From Zygnema cylindricum (taxonomy: Eukaryota; Streptophyta; Zygnematophyceae; Zygnematales; Zygnemataceae), in assembly GCA_037447655.1 (NCBI GenBank), contig JBBHKE010001399.1:1-64000 (forward strand): a stretch of 64,000 nucleotides of DNA. The letters are read 5' to 3'. The notes below the pieces were generated by a model that searched no databases, was not told the origin of the DNA, and worked only from the letters and a program-made list of their open reading frames with translations. The first letter of the stretch is position 1, and each line of letters starts with the position of its first letter. Positions 32,510 through 45,059 of this stretch are shown one piece after another. Both the position numbers and the translations under genes were made by a program.

Positions 32510-34954
32510 ATGGCTCTGAATACGAATATTCTTTTCGGACTTTCCATACTTGTTTGTCTCGTAGCGTGTGCGAGTCCTACATTTGGCTGTACTCAAGCCG
32601 GTACGGCCGCATGTCCCACTTCTTCTTACGTGTGCAATAGTACGGTCGGCATTCCGGGCCGCATTTTTGAAACCAGGACATACATCGTCGCCAAATTCTT
32701 TCTCGATCCGAGAGACTCTTCGCAGATCACCTCCGACACGCAATGCAAGGAGCTTTGTCAACAATACGTCACGTGCCTCTACTGGAACCATTTGCAAAGC
32801 TCGACTAACGGTATGTGAATGACTTAACTTTGATTTGGAACAATTTGTTTGCTTTTCATATTTCTTCTTAATTGCTTCTTGCTGAAAGGAATAGATTTTT
32901 TTTGAAGTAATACAAATTTCAGCTCAGGTAATGAACTGAAGTAATGAACAAAGGTGGCGAAAATGGAGTCCTTGGTGGCCAGTTTTTTTTGGGTTTGTGC
33001 ATCAACTACTCTTTGTTGATTTGAGGATTTGGAAAATAGTAGTTATTTAACTCCTCCTTCCCTCGTTTCCTCCTTCCCTCTCCCTTTTCCTCTCCCTCCC
33101 CTCCCCAGGCACCTGCACCCTCTTGAAGGGCAGCGCCTGCCTCAACACTTTCACCTACGAGTCGACCTCCACCTGTTCCTCGAACTCCGCGGTTACCCAG
33201 ACTACTGGAAGCGTCTGTCCCACACCTCCTTCCCCTCCTCCTCCTCTTCCCACTTCTCCTCCTCCAGCTGCGGGGGTATCTGGAGACCCTCATTACACTG
33301 GAGCCGATAACTCCCACTTTGATTTTACTGGTAAACATCTCGTTTCATTTTTCTCTTTTTTTTCTGTTTGTGTTTATCTTTTTTTTAAGCACACCAGCTC
33401 TGATATGTTTCAAATGTTCATTTCGTTCCACTCGTACACTTACTATCTTCTTGTTGTCGGGGCGACAATCGGTTATCTAAAATTCAATTTCACGAAAAGT
33501 CGGAAAAGTCTTCTTTATCTGCATCAAATGTGGTAGGAACATAAGTTCCGAACTCAATTTCGGCCTCGAAATGTAGTAAACTCTTGAAATTGTTTGTTGC
33601 TCTTCCCATTGTGAGCCATTACTGCCACAGATTTAAATTTGATTTATCTCTTGAAATTGATGTTGGGACAGAAAAGTACAAAACTAACGCTCGAGAGTCT
33701 CAACATTGAAGGAGATTTTGAAGACGTGCAGTTATGAGATTAACGATGTGAAGAAATTTATCTATTTTACAAATTCCTTACGATTTCCTTGTTTTATTTT
33801 TTCGGCCCCGTTTTTTCCCTTTTCTTTTTTTCATTTATGTTTTTCCAGGTCTGCCCTCAAAAACTTACTGCATGCTGAGTGACTCCCATTTACACATTAA
33901 TGTTTATCATGGAGGAAGGTTTGACCGATGGGGTACAAATCCCGATAAACCTCTCACATGGATCCGACAAATCGCTCTTTTCTGGGGACACCATACTGTG
34001 TATTTGGCGGTCCGAGAAGGTTCCGACTGGAAATACGGAAATGGGTACTTGAAAGAAATCACTGTCGACGGAAAACAAGTAGTCTTAGAAAAACCCAATG
34101 ATTATGCGACATTTTTCGATAACCAGATGAAAATTAAATGGGTGGCGGCAAAAAAACAAAGCGGAGACGACGAAGTCGACGTTTACGAAATCGAAATCGA
34201 GGCGGTGATCAAAATGGTTTTGACTTTGCGACCGGAAATTGCACTTCTTAGAACAAAAGATGACGGAGTTGTTCATTTCAGTATCAAAATTCCCAAAGTT
34301 TCGGTTTCCTCCAACGTTCACGGAATCTTGGGACAAACTTTCCGTCCAGATCATCAGGATCGATTGTAAGTTTGTCATTCGTTTCATTCTTTTTGTGTAG
34401 ATACTTTCGATGTGCGTTGATGAGTATTTTTTTTTTTTGAAAGTGGTTGATGCTTTTTCCTCGTTTACTGACGTGCAATAAAATAATAAAGCATAAGTTG
34501 AATATCTTTTTCTCAGTCGTTTTCCTCAATTTTTTCAAATTTCACACTCCTTTCCTTTTGTTTCATCTCCCTCATCTTCTACTTGTCATTTCTCCAAATG
34601 CATCTTTATTTTCCCTCATTAGCTTGTTCTCTTTCTTCTCCTATTCAGTTTTTACCCTTATTTCCACTACTTATTCCACTCTTTCTGGCCAACAACAGGT
34701 ACAAACAAAAGCTTGTCCAAAGCGACCTCCTCAAAGTCGATGTGGTCCCAGGAGACAATGGAGAGGGATTCTTGGATGGTGACGTGACAGATTACGAGAC
34801 AAAAGGCCTTTTCAAGCCAAACTGTGCCTTCTCCCGATTTGCTCGAACCGACCAAATCGACGAAGAAACTGCCGCAGCGATCGAAGCTAGTACTCAATCG
34901 GCAGTCGAGAGTGGATATCGATCGGGTTTGCCTCAGAAAATGGTGGTAGAATGA
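32510..34954 (+). CDS. root-cap-domain secreted protein, A-right (complete, 4 exons)
   Basis: Exons are 32510-32810, 33109-33330, 33849-34365 and 34699-34954, with intron phases 1, 1, 2, giving about 431 residues. Residues 1-26 form a signal peptide (MALNTNILFG..., ending SPTFG). Residues 27-115 are cysteine-rich; C79, C83 and C89 in CKELCQQYVTC and the following CTLL fit a PAN/apple-like module, known for binding proteins or sugars outside the cell. About 139-158 is a proline-rich linker. From 159, GDPHYTGADNSHFDFTG opens the root-cap domain (known from plant root-cap and LEA-related proteins, with a VWD-like start), continuing through SDSHLHINVYHGG, WIRQIALFWG, GILGQTFRPDH and CAFSRFA. The product is probably secreted or in the wall matrix. 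I infer no enzymatic activity. The start is the first ATG after the TATA box and begins a good signal peptide. Confidence 0.88.
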
Positions 34955-35716
34955 GAACATTTTAAGATTTTTATAGAAAATAAGAAAGTGTGAAGAGGGA
35001 GAGACACAGAGAGAGAGGCTTCTCAAGAAATGAAAGCTACTTTTAAGTGAGGGCAAAGGGTGAGAGTTAAGAGGCTATGTTTAACTATTCAGTTGTAATT
35101 GATCATGTAGATAAAAAGGGGTTTTTAGTTTTTGTTTTTAGTTTAAGGAGTAATCCTTACTGCTTTTCAGATGCTAGTTTACAAAATGTAGAAAAACAAA
35201 GTATGCAAATCATAAAAATGTGAGTGTCCCCGTTTCTTCGAGGGATAGTAGCCGGTAGTTTCATTCTAGTGATTACGATTATAAGTTATATGAAAGTATT
35301 TTTGATTTATTTTTAATGCTCAATGGCCGAAATATAACATATCATGTGCAATTTTGAAATTCAATATTCAATGTCCACTTTTTTTCTGCTTTTTATTTCA
35401 TTGCCCAAATTCCTATATCCAACTTGATGTAACATCTTTGATGTGGCTGCTAAACCTGACGAATAAACTCTTGGGAATAAAAATGATAAATAACGAAATC
35501 CTTAATTACATAATGTTACATACACTTAAAAAAAACGCAAGTTTAGGGACGTAATAACAGCCTTAACTTTTGCCTAAAAATGAATACAAAAAAAGAACAG
35601 TAAACCACCATTTTACTCAAAATCACAAAAATAAAATGAAAAAGATTATTATTTTCCTGATAACTTACCTTTCCTAACCAACCTACTCCACATTTCTACA
35701 GAATCCCCTCAAAAGC
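34955..35716. other. convergent 3' flanks of A-right and B-right
   Basis: About 760 bases between the stop codons of two convergent genes. It includes the CTACTATCC block duplicated on the left at 16080-16120 and 26070-26100. No other gene. Confidence 0.6.
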
Positions 35717-38067
35717 CTAAATCTTTTCTGTGTGAGATTCCACACTATTTATACCCATTTTCCGAGGAAGAAAACCAGCGTTCACATTAAATTTTATTTT
35801 TTTAACACCGGACGGAATTGCAACTTCCGCTTTTTCTAAACCCGAAAAACGTGAAAATTTAAAATTTGTTTCGAAAATCGAGGGAGTTTCATAATCTTTG
35901 ACTTCTCCGTCTAAAAACCCTTGGGCGTTTTCTCCCGGAACCATTTCTACTTTCAGATGTTCATCATATTGAAGTTTTTGAAGAGCCCTGAAAGAAAAAG
36001 AAAATATTTAAAAAATAAATATATAATTTTGTTATTATAAAACTTTAATTTTCAAACTTTGTACAGAAAAACAAACATATGGAAAAAAATGTCCCTTATT
36101 GTTCTACTGTATATGGAAAAAAATTGATAAGTAGGAAGCATTCTTTCCCGAAATCATTTCTTTCAAATGTTTATAATACTGAAATTTTAACAGAACAAGA
36201 AGAATTAGCGAAATTTCCTATCAAAATATATTAGAAAGAAAATTACAATCTTTTATTATGATCTTTTCGAAAAGTTTGTCCCACGACTCCGTGAACTTCA
36301 CGAGAAACCAAAATTTCGGGAAGTTCGAGTCCGAAGTGTACGACTCCATCGCTTTCTGTCCGTAATAATTCAATTTCCGGACGTAAATTTAAAACCAATT
36401 TCAAAACATTTTCAATTTTTACTCCATAAATGTCAATTTCATCATCACGGCTCTTTTCTCTGGCAGCGATCCATTTCACCGAAATTTTTCGGTCAGCAAA
36501 AAAAAATTCGTCGCCGACTTTTTGAAACACTATTGGTTTGTTGTCGACTTTAACGGTTTCCATGTATCCGTTTCCGTATTTCCATTCGGAACCTTTTCGG
36601 GCAGATAAATAAATAATGTGTTTTCCCCAAAAAATTGCCAATTCGCGAATCCATGTGAGGGGTTTATGGGGGTTTTCACCCCATCGGTCGAATCTTCCTC
36701 CATGGAAAACATTGATTTGGAGATGCGAATCGCTCAAAATAGAATAAGATTTTCCAGGAACTCCTGCAAAAATTGAACAATAAATACTTTTTTAGCAATT
36801 GTTTCGCTCGTCATTTTTGGATATTTGTTTTTCTTTTCTTGTTTTTTTTTTTCAGTTTTTTATTTTAGTTTTACAAGAAGAATATGGGACCGACTAGATC
36901 TCAAACCCAAGAACTTAAAAACCCAAAAAGTAAAATTAAAGAGCATTGAATGACAATGTTGACCTTAAATTTAAAAGGGGAAATATATAGATAATTTTCT
37001 TCGCAAGTCAATATAAAATTTCAACATAAAAGTCATAACCAGTCTTACTGTTGATATCTAGTCGTTAACCAAACCTGTAAAATGAAAATACGAAATTAAT
37101 TTTCACCAGCCTGGAAAACCATTATTATTTTATTTTTTTTTCTATTATCAAACCTTATCTAAAATCAAAATGTGAATTATCTGCCCCAATATTACATGGA
37201 AAAAGAAAAGCATCTAAAACCAGCTCATCCATTTCTCATTTATTTGTCATCCATTTATTTGATTATTCTTATTAAGCATTTGTTCAATCAAAATATAAAA
37301 CGTGAACTACTGTTCCCCCTACAATCTAGAAACTCATAGTTAAGAAACCTCTAAAACAAACTAAGAATACATAATAATAAAAAATCTATTTGATTTTCTT
37401 CACAAACCTGTAAAATCAAAATGGGAGTTGTCAGCCCCAGTATAGTGTGGATCGCCTTCGATTTTAGGAGCCATTAAGCAAATGGACCCAGAAGTAAAAT
37501 TTTGGCCATCATTTGTTAATTCATCCGTGATGCACGGAATATAAGTTTTTTCGCTGCCCGGATCGCAAACTTCTATCTTAAAAAAATGGCACACATCTGG
37601 ACACCAAAAAAAAAAAAACAAACAAAAAAAGAATTCAAAAATAGGAAATATAACAAAAGAACAAAAGAAAAGTGAAAATTCCTAGATTTCAGACTCCACC
37701 CAGAAATCCAAAACTAACTCCAAAATCAAACATTGGAAGTTCTGTCTTCCTCTCCCTCCCTCTCTCTCTCCCCCACCCTTCTCCTTCCTTATTCCCTCCA
37801 TCACTTTCCTCTTTCCTTCCATCCTTCCCTTCCTCTACCTCTACTCCCCTCCCCTCCCTGTACCTCCCCTCCTCCCCCCTCTCTCCCCCTCCATCCCTCC
37901 CTCCCTCCTTCCCACCTTCCCACCCTTCCTCCCCCTTTGTATGTGTAAAAAAAGACCCAATAACACGAGATTTGAAATAAGATGACGTACTTCAAAAAAG
38001 ATAAGAGAAGAAAAACAAAAAAATATACACACAAGATCTCCTACGAATCATTTCATGCGCACTATTC

Positions 38068-38104
<37 letters not shown>

Positions 38105-38536
38105 TGTGTGAATATACATATATATATATATACATATATATATATGACATAACACTTTTTACGTACTCGTCCCGTCGCCCAAAATCGCATGCGTCCAATA
38201 GGCGCACCCGACAGGATACTCCATACAACCCTGACAGCAGTCTTGCCATTTGCTGACGTCACTCCCATCCGAATTTGTGTACATTGTGCTAAGTTGAGTG
38301 TCGCTGTCGTCTCTAAATCCACCCGCTTGTGGTTCCGAACACACCGCCGGGCCGTACGACGGGCAGCCGAAACTCGGGCAGACGACGGCGGGCAGCTGAG
38401 AAAAAGCCGGGAGGGGAATGGAGAGGAGGAGGGCGGAGAGGAGGAGGACGGTGAAGGGGGGAAGGGAGGGGAGGGAGAGGGAGGGGAGGGAGAGGGAGTG
38501 GGAGAGGGAGAGGGAGAGGGAGTGGGAGGATGCCAT
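35717..38536 (-). CDS. root-cap-domain secreted protein, B-right (complete, 4 exons)
   Basis: Exons in order are 38167-38536, 37408-37596, 36247-36763 and 35717-35987, with phases 1, 1, 2 and about 448 residues. Residues 1-47 are a long serine/leucine-rich signal region ending SIPLPAFSQ. The mature part starts with a cysteine-rich PAN/apple-like module (DCCQGC, CAYW, then VCHFFKIEVC). GDPHYTGADNSHFDFTG at about 171-187 begins the root-cap domain, with SDSHLQINVFHGGRFDRW, WIRELAIFWG, GVVGQTFRKDH and KFSRFSG, and a longer basic tail than type A. Exon 3 is exactly 517 bp, as in A and C. It has no proline-rich linker. It is convergent with A-right. Its left-arm twin lost exon 3, so this is the working type-B copy here. 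Confidence 0.88.
37745..37935. repeat. pyrimidine tract in intron 1 of B-right
   Basis: CCTCCCTCC-type tract, mirror of 14545-14745. Confidence 0.85.
38073..38150. repeat. (TA)n microsatellite in intron 1 of B-right
   Basis: Counterpart of 14348-14420. Confidence 0.9.
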
Positions 38537-39485
38537 TGTGGGAAGTTTGAGAGTGATTGAGGGAAGTCCGGGAGGAATTTAAGGAGTGGTGAGAGAAATT
38601 AGGACTTTTGTCGTGTTGTGCGTCAAGTCGGGTACTCGGGGGAGGGAGGGCCGTCGGTTAAGTTTCTGGGGAGTGCGGTTTGGAGGTGGAAGAGTGGGAG
38701 ACGGAAGATTGTTATGATTTTTTTTGTTTGCTCTTCAAATTTTCGTTTCAGGTTTCGTTGCGGGGAAGGTACGGAACCTGACTACATGGTGGAAAATTTG
38801 GAGAGAAGTACAGTACTTTAAAGTACGAATAGCATGATTTTTCGGCGTGGTGTAAAATTTGTGATATGTACGGAGTATGCTATTTTGTTTTTACTTTTTA
38901 GTCGAAAGTTCAGAATGTTGGGGCAATTTACTAAAAAAACGAGAAAAAAACGAGAAGTTCCCTGTCGTCTCCGTGGATGATTTGACTCGTTTGTCTGGCT
39001 CATGTGACTGCGTCCTACGTGGCGAAAAGCAAATCCCGGAATCCATAGTGGCAAAAGTTCCCGTCTATCACTTCTCAGGGTGGTCTTCTCAGGAAAATTG
39101 GGGTTGTTTATTAGACGCCGTACGTTTTTTTGTTGTTGTCAGACGAAACATGTTTCACCGATATCTGTCGGGATGCTCCAAACATTATAGGTGTAAGTCT
39201 TGACCATAGGATGTTTCAGTTTTTCAGATCCGTGAAGCAATCGCGAAAATTATCCAGTGTGAAGAAACTCTCTTCGCGAGGAGAGTTAGCTTCGCAATAT
39301 TCACGACCAACAAGCGATCACAAGTCTACAAGTCGTACACACCATGTGCCTCCTGCCACGCTGGCTGCCGGTCTACCGAAATTATTTTCGCACGCTCCTT
39401 CTAACATCCACTTACATTCAAAGTTTGCAACACCTTTTTGCCATTCCGTTTGTAAATTTTGACTTCTATTTTCAAAGCTAAAATT
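38537..39485. other. upstream region of B-right
   Basis: Inverted match of 13200-13840, then of 9840-10134. It keeps the uninterrupted target sites for the Harbinger MITE (TTA) and the Mutator-like element (TTTGGAGCAT) found in the left arm. No gene recognised. Confidence 0.55.
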
Positions 39486-40484
39486 TATTGGATCTTAGAA
39501 TAAAATACCCACTCAAAATAAATGCTAAAAAAGCCATAAAACATTACACAGCGGAACCTCATGAAAAGCAAGAGGATAATCGGCCAAAAAGATATTTAAG
39601 TGTTTTTGGCCGAAGCCTCTTTACATCACTCTTCTCTCCTCTCCTTCTCTCTTCAAAGATAAACTCTTCACTCTTAAAAGATCACTCAATAATGATCACA
39701 ACCTCTTTTCTCCAAATGGATCACTAAGGATCCTCAACAACTCTTAAATGACCACAAAGGATCTGCTCTCTCTTAATTGACCACACAGGGTCTTTCTCTC
39801 TCTCTCTCTCTCTTAATCGATCACTAAAGATCTTCCTCTCTCTCTTAACTAATCACAAAGTATCTACATCTTTACTCCTCTCAATTGATCCAAAGGTAAA
39901 CCAAAGATAACTCTGCAGCTGAACTATGCTGCATATATTCTTGCAACTCTACACTAAGAGACAACAAGGTAAGACAAGCAAGACTTAGCGTAGCGACGAA
40001 GTCTGTCCCTAGCTAACTGTCGCACACTGCAATGAAAGTTCCATGAAGGAAGGCGCACGCGCTTCTTCCTTCGAAACGACAAACTCCAAAAGTTGACTTT
40101 ACACGTGTCGCTTCACGAACACACCTGCACGCAAAATCAAACACCTGCGCACGCAAAACAAAAGTCACGCGAAACAAAAGTGACGCGAAACGAAATCGTA
40201 CATTTCGTTCGCTGACTCATCAAATATTGACGCGAAACGAAGTCGTATGTTTCGGCGTCAAACAACATTTACTCCGAAGGTACCAAACTCCAAAAGTACA
40301 TGTAGGCGCGAAACGAGGTCGTACGTTTCGTCGCCAAACCTCGATACTCCAAAAGGACAAAAAAATCCAAACGTACACAAAGTGTGTACTCGCGAAATTG
40401 AAGTCGAGCGCTTCGTGCGCTAACGCGACATACATTGCGATTCATTGAAGCGTCACTTTGCACGATTCAACAATGAATCTAACA
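39486..40484 (-). mobile_element. 3' LTR of a large retrotransposon
   Basis: 999 bp, same family and same strand as the solo LTR at 10633-11672, with the same AAAGGATCT/(CT)n and GCGAAACGAAGTCG repeats. On the minus strand it begins TGTTAGATTCATTG directly after the purine tract GAGAGGGGGAT (40485-40495), so the internal region lies at higher coordinates. The far end reads TA where TG is expected. Confidence 0.8.
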
Positions 40485-42350
40485 ATCCCCCTCTCATTGG
40501 CAGAATCGCCAAAACTCCTCAAAACAAAACTCCACGCGATTTCGTCCTCTTTTCATATTCGCACAATAACGTAACAGTCCCCCTCTTAATTGTGGGAATC
40601 GTCGAAATCCAAATTCCTCCAAAAATATAAGTCAACTGACAAACGCGACTCCGGTCAACTTGCCGATTGACGCAAAGGTCCAAGATTCTCCTTATGTACT
40701 GCGAGGATCTCCTCAAAGCGTAACCAAAATCCAATTTCGGTCGCTCACTCCTCAAAAGGTAAAATAAATGATTGCGTAATCATACACAAAATTTCCACGT
40801 GGCACTTCTTCATTTGTTTCTTGACGCCGAAAAAACGAACGTCACGCTTTCCAATTCACTCTCATTTTTCTTCCTCAATTCTCTTCTCTTCTACCGCCTC
40901 CACTATCGTTTCCCATCCATTAATTCATAAAACGACAATGGGCTTCCAGCAGCATTCATGCACACAAAATAGTCAACAGATAAAGTTGATTTCTCTCACA
41001 TCCGAAATAGAATGATGCGAGTTTGAAACCATGTCTCCTTGCCAAAAATAAGAAAGCTTATTTGGCCTCTTCCCCCTCATAACTTAAAAACTCATTTGAA
41101 CAATATAACATCATCTTTCTCTTCCTCCAATTCTTCTTGTAAAAGCTTAATTGTGAACTCAAATTAAAACCTTGAAATTTCCGAGAATTTAAGAATACTC
41201 GGGAATTAAAATTCTCATCACATCAATCATCAATTTCAAATTCAATGTCACTCTTAATGTCAACATTTTCCTTCAAATATTCAAACCGAAAATGGATATG
41301 CGGTTTCTCCTCTAATTCGGAATCCGCAATGGACAAGAAATCATGAATTTCACTCTCCTCATTAAGATCAAAATTTCCATCCAAACTTTTTCTCCACTCA
41401 CCGAATCAATCATTTCCATAATCGAAATAAATTCCAAATTCATAACCACCAATCAAGGCGACGGCCTACACCGTGATCGCCTTGGTCGCCTCTTGCACGA
41501 CCTCTTCCTCCACCGAAATAATTGAAGTAACATTGAGGACTAATATATCCCCAAACTCCGTAAATGTCACCAATATTCCTCAAAATTTCAAAGTAACACT
41601 TTCCCCTTCTCTTTCTCCTCATTCATCATATCTCTTTCTTCATATTATCGTATATCATCGTTTCCTCCACTCTCATCTCCATCGCCATTCAAATAGGAAT
41701 CACATCAATTTGTCGAACGCCTTCGGAAATTGATCGTCCAATTTACTCGGGCCTTCATACATCCGAGATTCTTCCTCAAATAAAACTAAAATAAAAACTG
41801 AATGGTTTCTCTGTCGAAGCCGCCAAGAGGGAAGGAGTACTCTTTTTCATTCCGAGAGAATAATCTATCTCTACCTCCACTTCATCTCTACTCTTTTTTT
41901 TCTTTCAAACCGGAACAAGAATCCGATTTCTCCTCTTTTTCATCTTCGTCAATTCAATCATCCTCCTCTTAATCCTCACTCTTTTCTCGAACTCATCCGC
42001 TACTCCACTGAATGGATCGACAGCTGGAAAATGATTCTCTTCCCTTCTCTCACTTGTTTGGGATTGAATTCAAGAATCTACATAACGCATCAAAATATCA
42101 TTTTTTCAAATTTCTCCTCCATGTTCCGATTCTCCTCAAATTGAGCACCCAAAAAAAACTGAACTCTCTCTCACAAGTAGGCATAGAAGAAGGTGTATCT
42201 CTATTCTTCTTCTTTCTCATAACTTTCATCAATTCACCCACGGAATTTCGTAGCCGAACATCCGAATTGCAAATTTTCCCGAAATTGAAAATGTTCGGAG
42301 AATTTGAGAAAAAAAAAGCGAGACCGAATTAGCATTCAATACGTTAATTG
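40485..42350 (-). mobile_element. internal region of the same retrotransposon, mostly noncoding
   Basis: A second purine-tract-like sequence is at 40580-40595 (minus strand). A 60-codon minus-strand frame at 41440-41622 ends with FGGGRGRARGDQGDHG, reminiscent of Gag RGG tails. No protease, integrase or polymerase motifs were found, and no 5' LTR was seen before 42350. Either a non-autonomous element or a 5'-truncated one. Confidence 0.5.
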
Positions 42351-42699
42351 CGATCGGCGGTGTAGCTGAAAGTTAAAGAAGAAAAGAGCGGACAAGCACA
42401 TCCACGCTTTAGTGCACGTCGCCAATATAGTTAATTACACTATTGGCCAATCATCATAAAAATAACGTTACAACACTTTTTTTGGAGTATTACGGTTTGC
42501 ACGTCTCCCTGCACCAAATTAGTATTATACTCTATTATCGCATCCAACAATAATAAATCCATACCACTAATCAGTAATTACGATGGCATTGTACTTTATG
42601 TCGACGTGTACACCTTCACATTCCAGTTCACTACACCGCCAATTGTTAAGATTCCTAGAATCGGGGGATAGAATGGACGACCCCAATAAAGGGATTGAT

Positions 42700-42770
42700 G
42701 AGCCAGCCAGGATTTGAACCTGGGACCTTTCACTTAAGCTGCGAACGCACTAGCACTGTGCCACCAGCTC
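42700..42770 (-). tRNA. tRNA-like sequence in LTR, left LTR of copy 2
   Basis: Same 71-nt cloverleaf as copy 1, with one acceptor-side change (CTGGCTC) and one D-arm change (AGTGCTA). The anticodon position is again CTT without T33. Confidence 0.7.
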
Positions 42771-42986
42771 GGATGTTATGCTGGTGGGTACGTTTTTATA
42801 TATAGGTTTTGATGTGGATTTTACCACAATTCCGGATATCGAGCGCACATTTCACGTACGTCAACACCCCCCCTCGAGAGGTAGCCGGTCATAATTGTCC
42901 ATGTAAACCTGGTCCCCTGCTCCGATACCATGTTAAGATTCCTAGAATCGGGGGATAGAATGGACGACCCCAATAAAGGGATTGAT

Positions 42987-43057
42987 GAGCCGGCCGGGAT
43001 TTCAACCTGGGACCTTTCACTTTAGCTGCGAACGCACTACCACTGTGCCACCACCTC
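42987..43057 (-). tRNA. tRNA-like sequence in LTR, right LTR of copy 2 (degenerate)
   Basis: Acceptor and B box carry changes (GAGGTGG; GGTTGAAATCC), so RNA polymerase III recognition is probably weaker than in the other three copies. Confidence 0.65.
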
Positions 43058-43705
43058 GGATGTTACGCTGGTGGATCCGTTTTTATATATAGGTTTTGAT
43101 GTGGATTTTACCACAATTCCGGATATCGAGCGCACGTTTCACGTACGTCAACACCAATCGCTATTAGAGTAAATAACGCTAATTCGGTGCCCTTTTTTCA
43201 AAAAAAAAAAATGAATTACAATCCATAATTATATTTTTTTTATTATTCTAATTAGGGTTTATTTTCAATTAGCGTTAATAATGGAAGTACACTGTGATGG
43301 TAATAGTGTGGCGTACGGACATGGTATTTCTGTACGAAATGGTAATTTTGAATTACAAAGGCATAAAAAGACACTTAACATTATTGCGCACACATGTGAA
43401 TGTGCACTGGAAGAATGAGACGCAAACTCGTCAACAAAAATTACGTTCTCATATGTTTGTCCATCGACCGTGTGAACAGCGCGACGGCGTACGAATTGTC
43501 AGATTTTGTACGCGTACACATATTGCTGTAGACATCTACAAGGCGGGTATTTATTATTCAGGACAACCTCAAATTACAGTTAGGGATTGATTAGTATATA
43601 ATTCTTTTTTCAAAAAATAATAATTCCCGATTAGTGTTAATAACGCTAATTTTTTTTTTACGCTAATTATTCCTTTACTCTAATAGCGATTGACGGTGTA
43701 CTGTA

Positions 43706-43923
43706 CACCGCCAATCGCTATTAGCGTTGTGTACGCTAATCCCGTCCCGCTTTTATTTATTATTTATTCTCAAATAGAATTATCCACACTATTTAAAAAA
43801 AACCCTAATTCCTTATTAGAGTAATCGATTTCTTCGAAAATTTCCAAATTCCCAATTAGCGTAAACCACTCTAATTATTCGTATACGCTAAAGAAACTTC
43901 TACGCTAATAGCGATTGGCGGTG
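43706..43923. mobile_element. TA-target MITE, 218 bp
   Basis: Ends CACCGCCAATCGCTATTAGC and its complement GCTAATAGCGATTGGCGGTG, with TA at 43704-43705 and 43924-43925. Confidence 0.85.
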
Positions 43924-44540
43924 TACTGTGTTCCTCAGTATACGTACAAATCTATCATCCCTTGCATAATAGAATAAGAATCGAAAAATCTTCTTCTTCC
44001 GTGCCGTCACTCGCAGAAGCGCAATCGACAACTCCCACAAAATGTGACCGACATCGGCCGTACACTTCGGTTAAGAAAGTCTCCAAGCTGGTCAGCAAAA
44101 CAACATTATTCCACAAGCGGGTTTTCATATTCATCTCTAAAATGCGTGTAAAACCTTACACGACACATATCTAAAGTTTCATTGGAATGCCGCCTCACAC
44201 CTCAGTTCACACGACAAATACTGTAGTTCAAAGGAATGAAAAAATTCAAAAATCCATGATGACTTCCGTGAAAAATAAGCCTAATCTGAGAAATAAACAC
44301 CGATAATTTGCATGTTTCGGGTTCAAACGAATACCCGTCTTGTTCTTTAGCGGAAGCAGGAGTGCAAGACACAAAAAGTAAAACCGAATTTGCATGAGAG
44401 GTACATCGCACGAAGATAACAACAAATCCAAAGGCGAAATAAGTACAGTAGTGAAGTGTTGAGTACCGAAATCGTACCGGCGGTTATCGGTACTGTGCCT
44501 TTTACAAACCGGGGTGCCGGGTTTCGCTCGGTCTAATGGT
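43924..44540. other. arm-conserved noncoding DNA
   Basis: Inverted counterpart of about 6962-7620. The small frames here are not maintained between arms. Confidence 0.5.
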
Positions 44541-44988
44541 TAGAGGTCGCAAATGTCAAAATTTTAGATACCCAAAAACAACATTTTTTTTTTCAAAATC
44601 TGAACACCCGATACCTGACCAGTTTATGTCACGCTCCTAAATTGTTACCCGTTACCCGATAAGCGTTTATGAAAATAAAAGTTAACCAAAACTCGAGTTC
44701 TCGCGACTACAATTACCCAACCGTACCCTAATATGTACAAAATGAATGGAACATCTCCCTCATACCTTCCACAATACAAAGGGTAGAAAGTACAAAAATG
44801 TTGGATAGTATAGACAGTACAAAACTTTCATTTTTTATTTATTTTCGCTTACCCGACCGTACCCGTTGTTAATCACCCGCCTGAATCAGACCGGCCCTCA
44901 AAATTTGGCACCCGAATCCGTTCCGGATTCGATGCGGGCGGTTGGGAAACGGTCGGGTACGGAATCAGGTACCCAATTGCAACCTCTG
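44541..44988. mobile_element. hAT element, right-arm counterpart of 6506-6953
   Basis: Ends (T)AGAGGTCGCAAATG and ATTGCAACCTCTG, with remnants of the 8-base duplication (CTAATGGT and CAAACGGT). Same orientation relative to its arm as the left copy. Confidence 0.75.
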
Positions 44989-45059
44989 CAAACGGTTCGG
45001 TATGTATCGTTCAGTCTATTGCCGATGCACCGATTTAGTAGTATATAGTTGGTTCTCAT

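Larger units (their letters stand above)
42644..43153 (-). mobile_element. TRIM-type miniature LTR element with tRNA-like LTRs (Helenus-like), copy 2
   Basis: LTRs are 42644-42866 and 42931-43153 (both 223 bp), with a 64-bp interior. The primer-binding site at 42918-42930 has lost one base relative to copy 1. Perfect 5-base duplications CCAAT lie at 42639-42643 and 43154-43158, inside the terminal repeat of the host MITE. Total length is 510 bp, the same as copy 1. Confidence 0.92.
42634..43698. mobile_element. TA-target MITE carrying a nested miniature LTR element
   Basis: Ends CACCGCCAATCGCTATTAG (interrupted) and the complement CTAATAGCGATTGACGGTG, with TA at 42632-42633 and 43699-43700. 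Without the 510-bp insertion and its 5-base duplication the MITE is about 550 bp. The next MITE starts eight bases further on. Confidence 0.75.
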
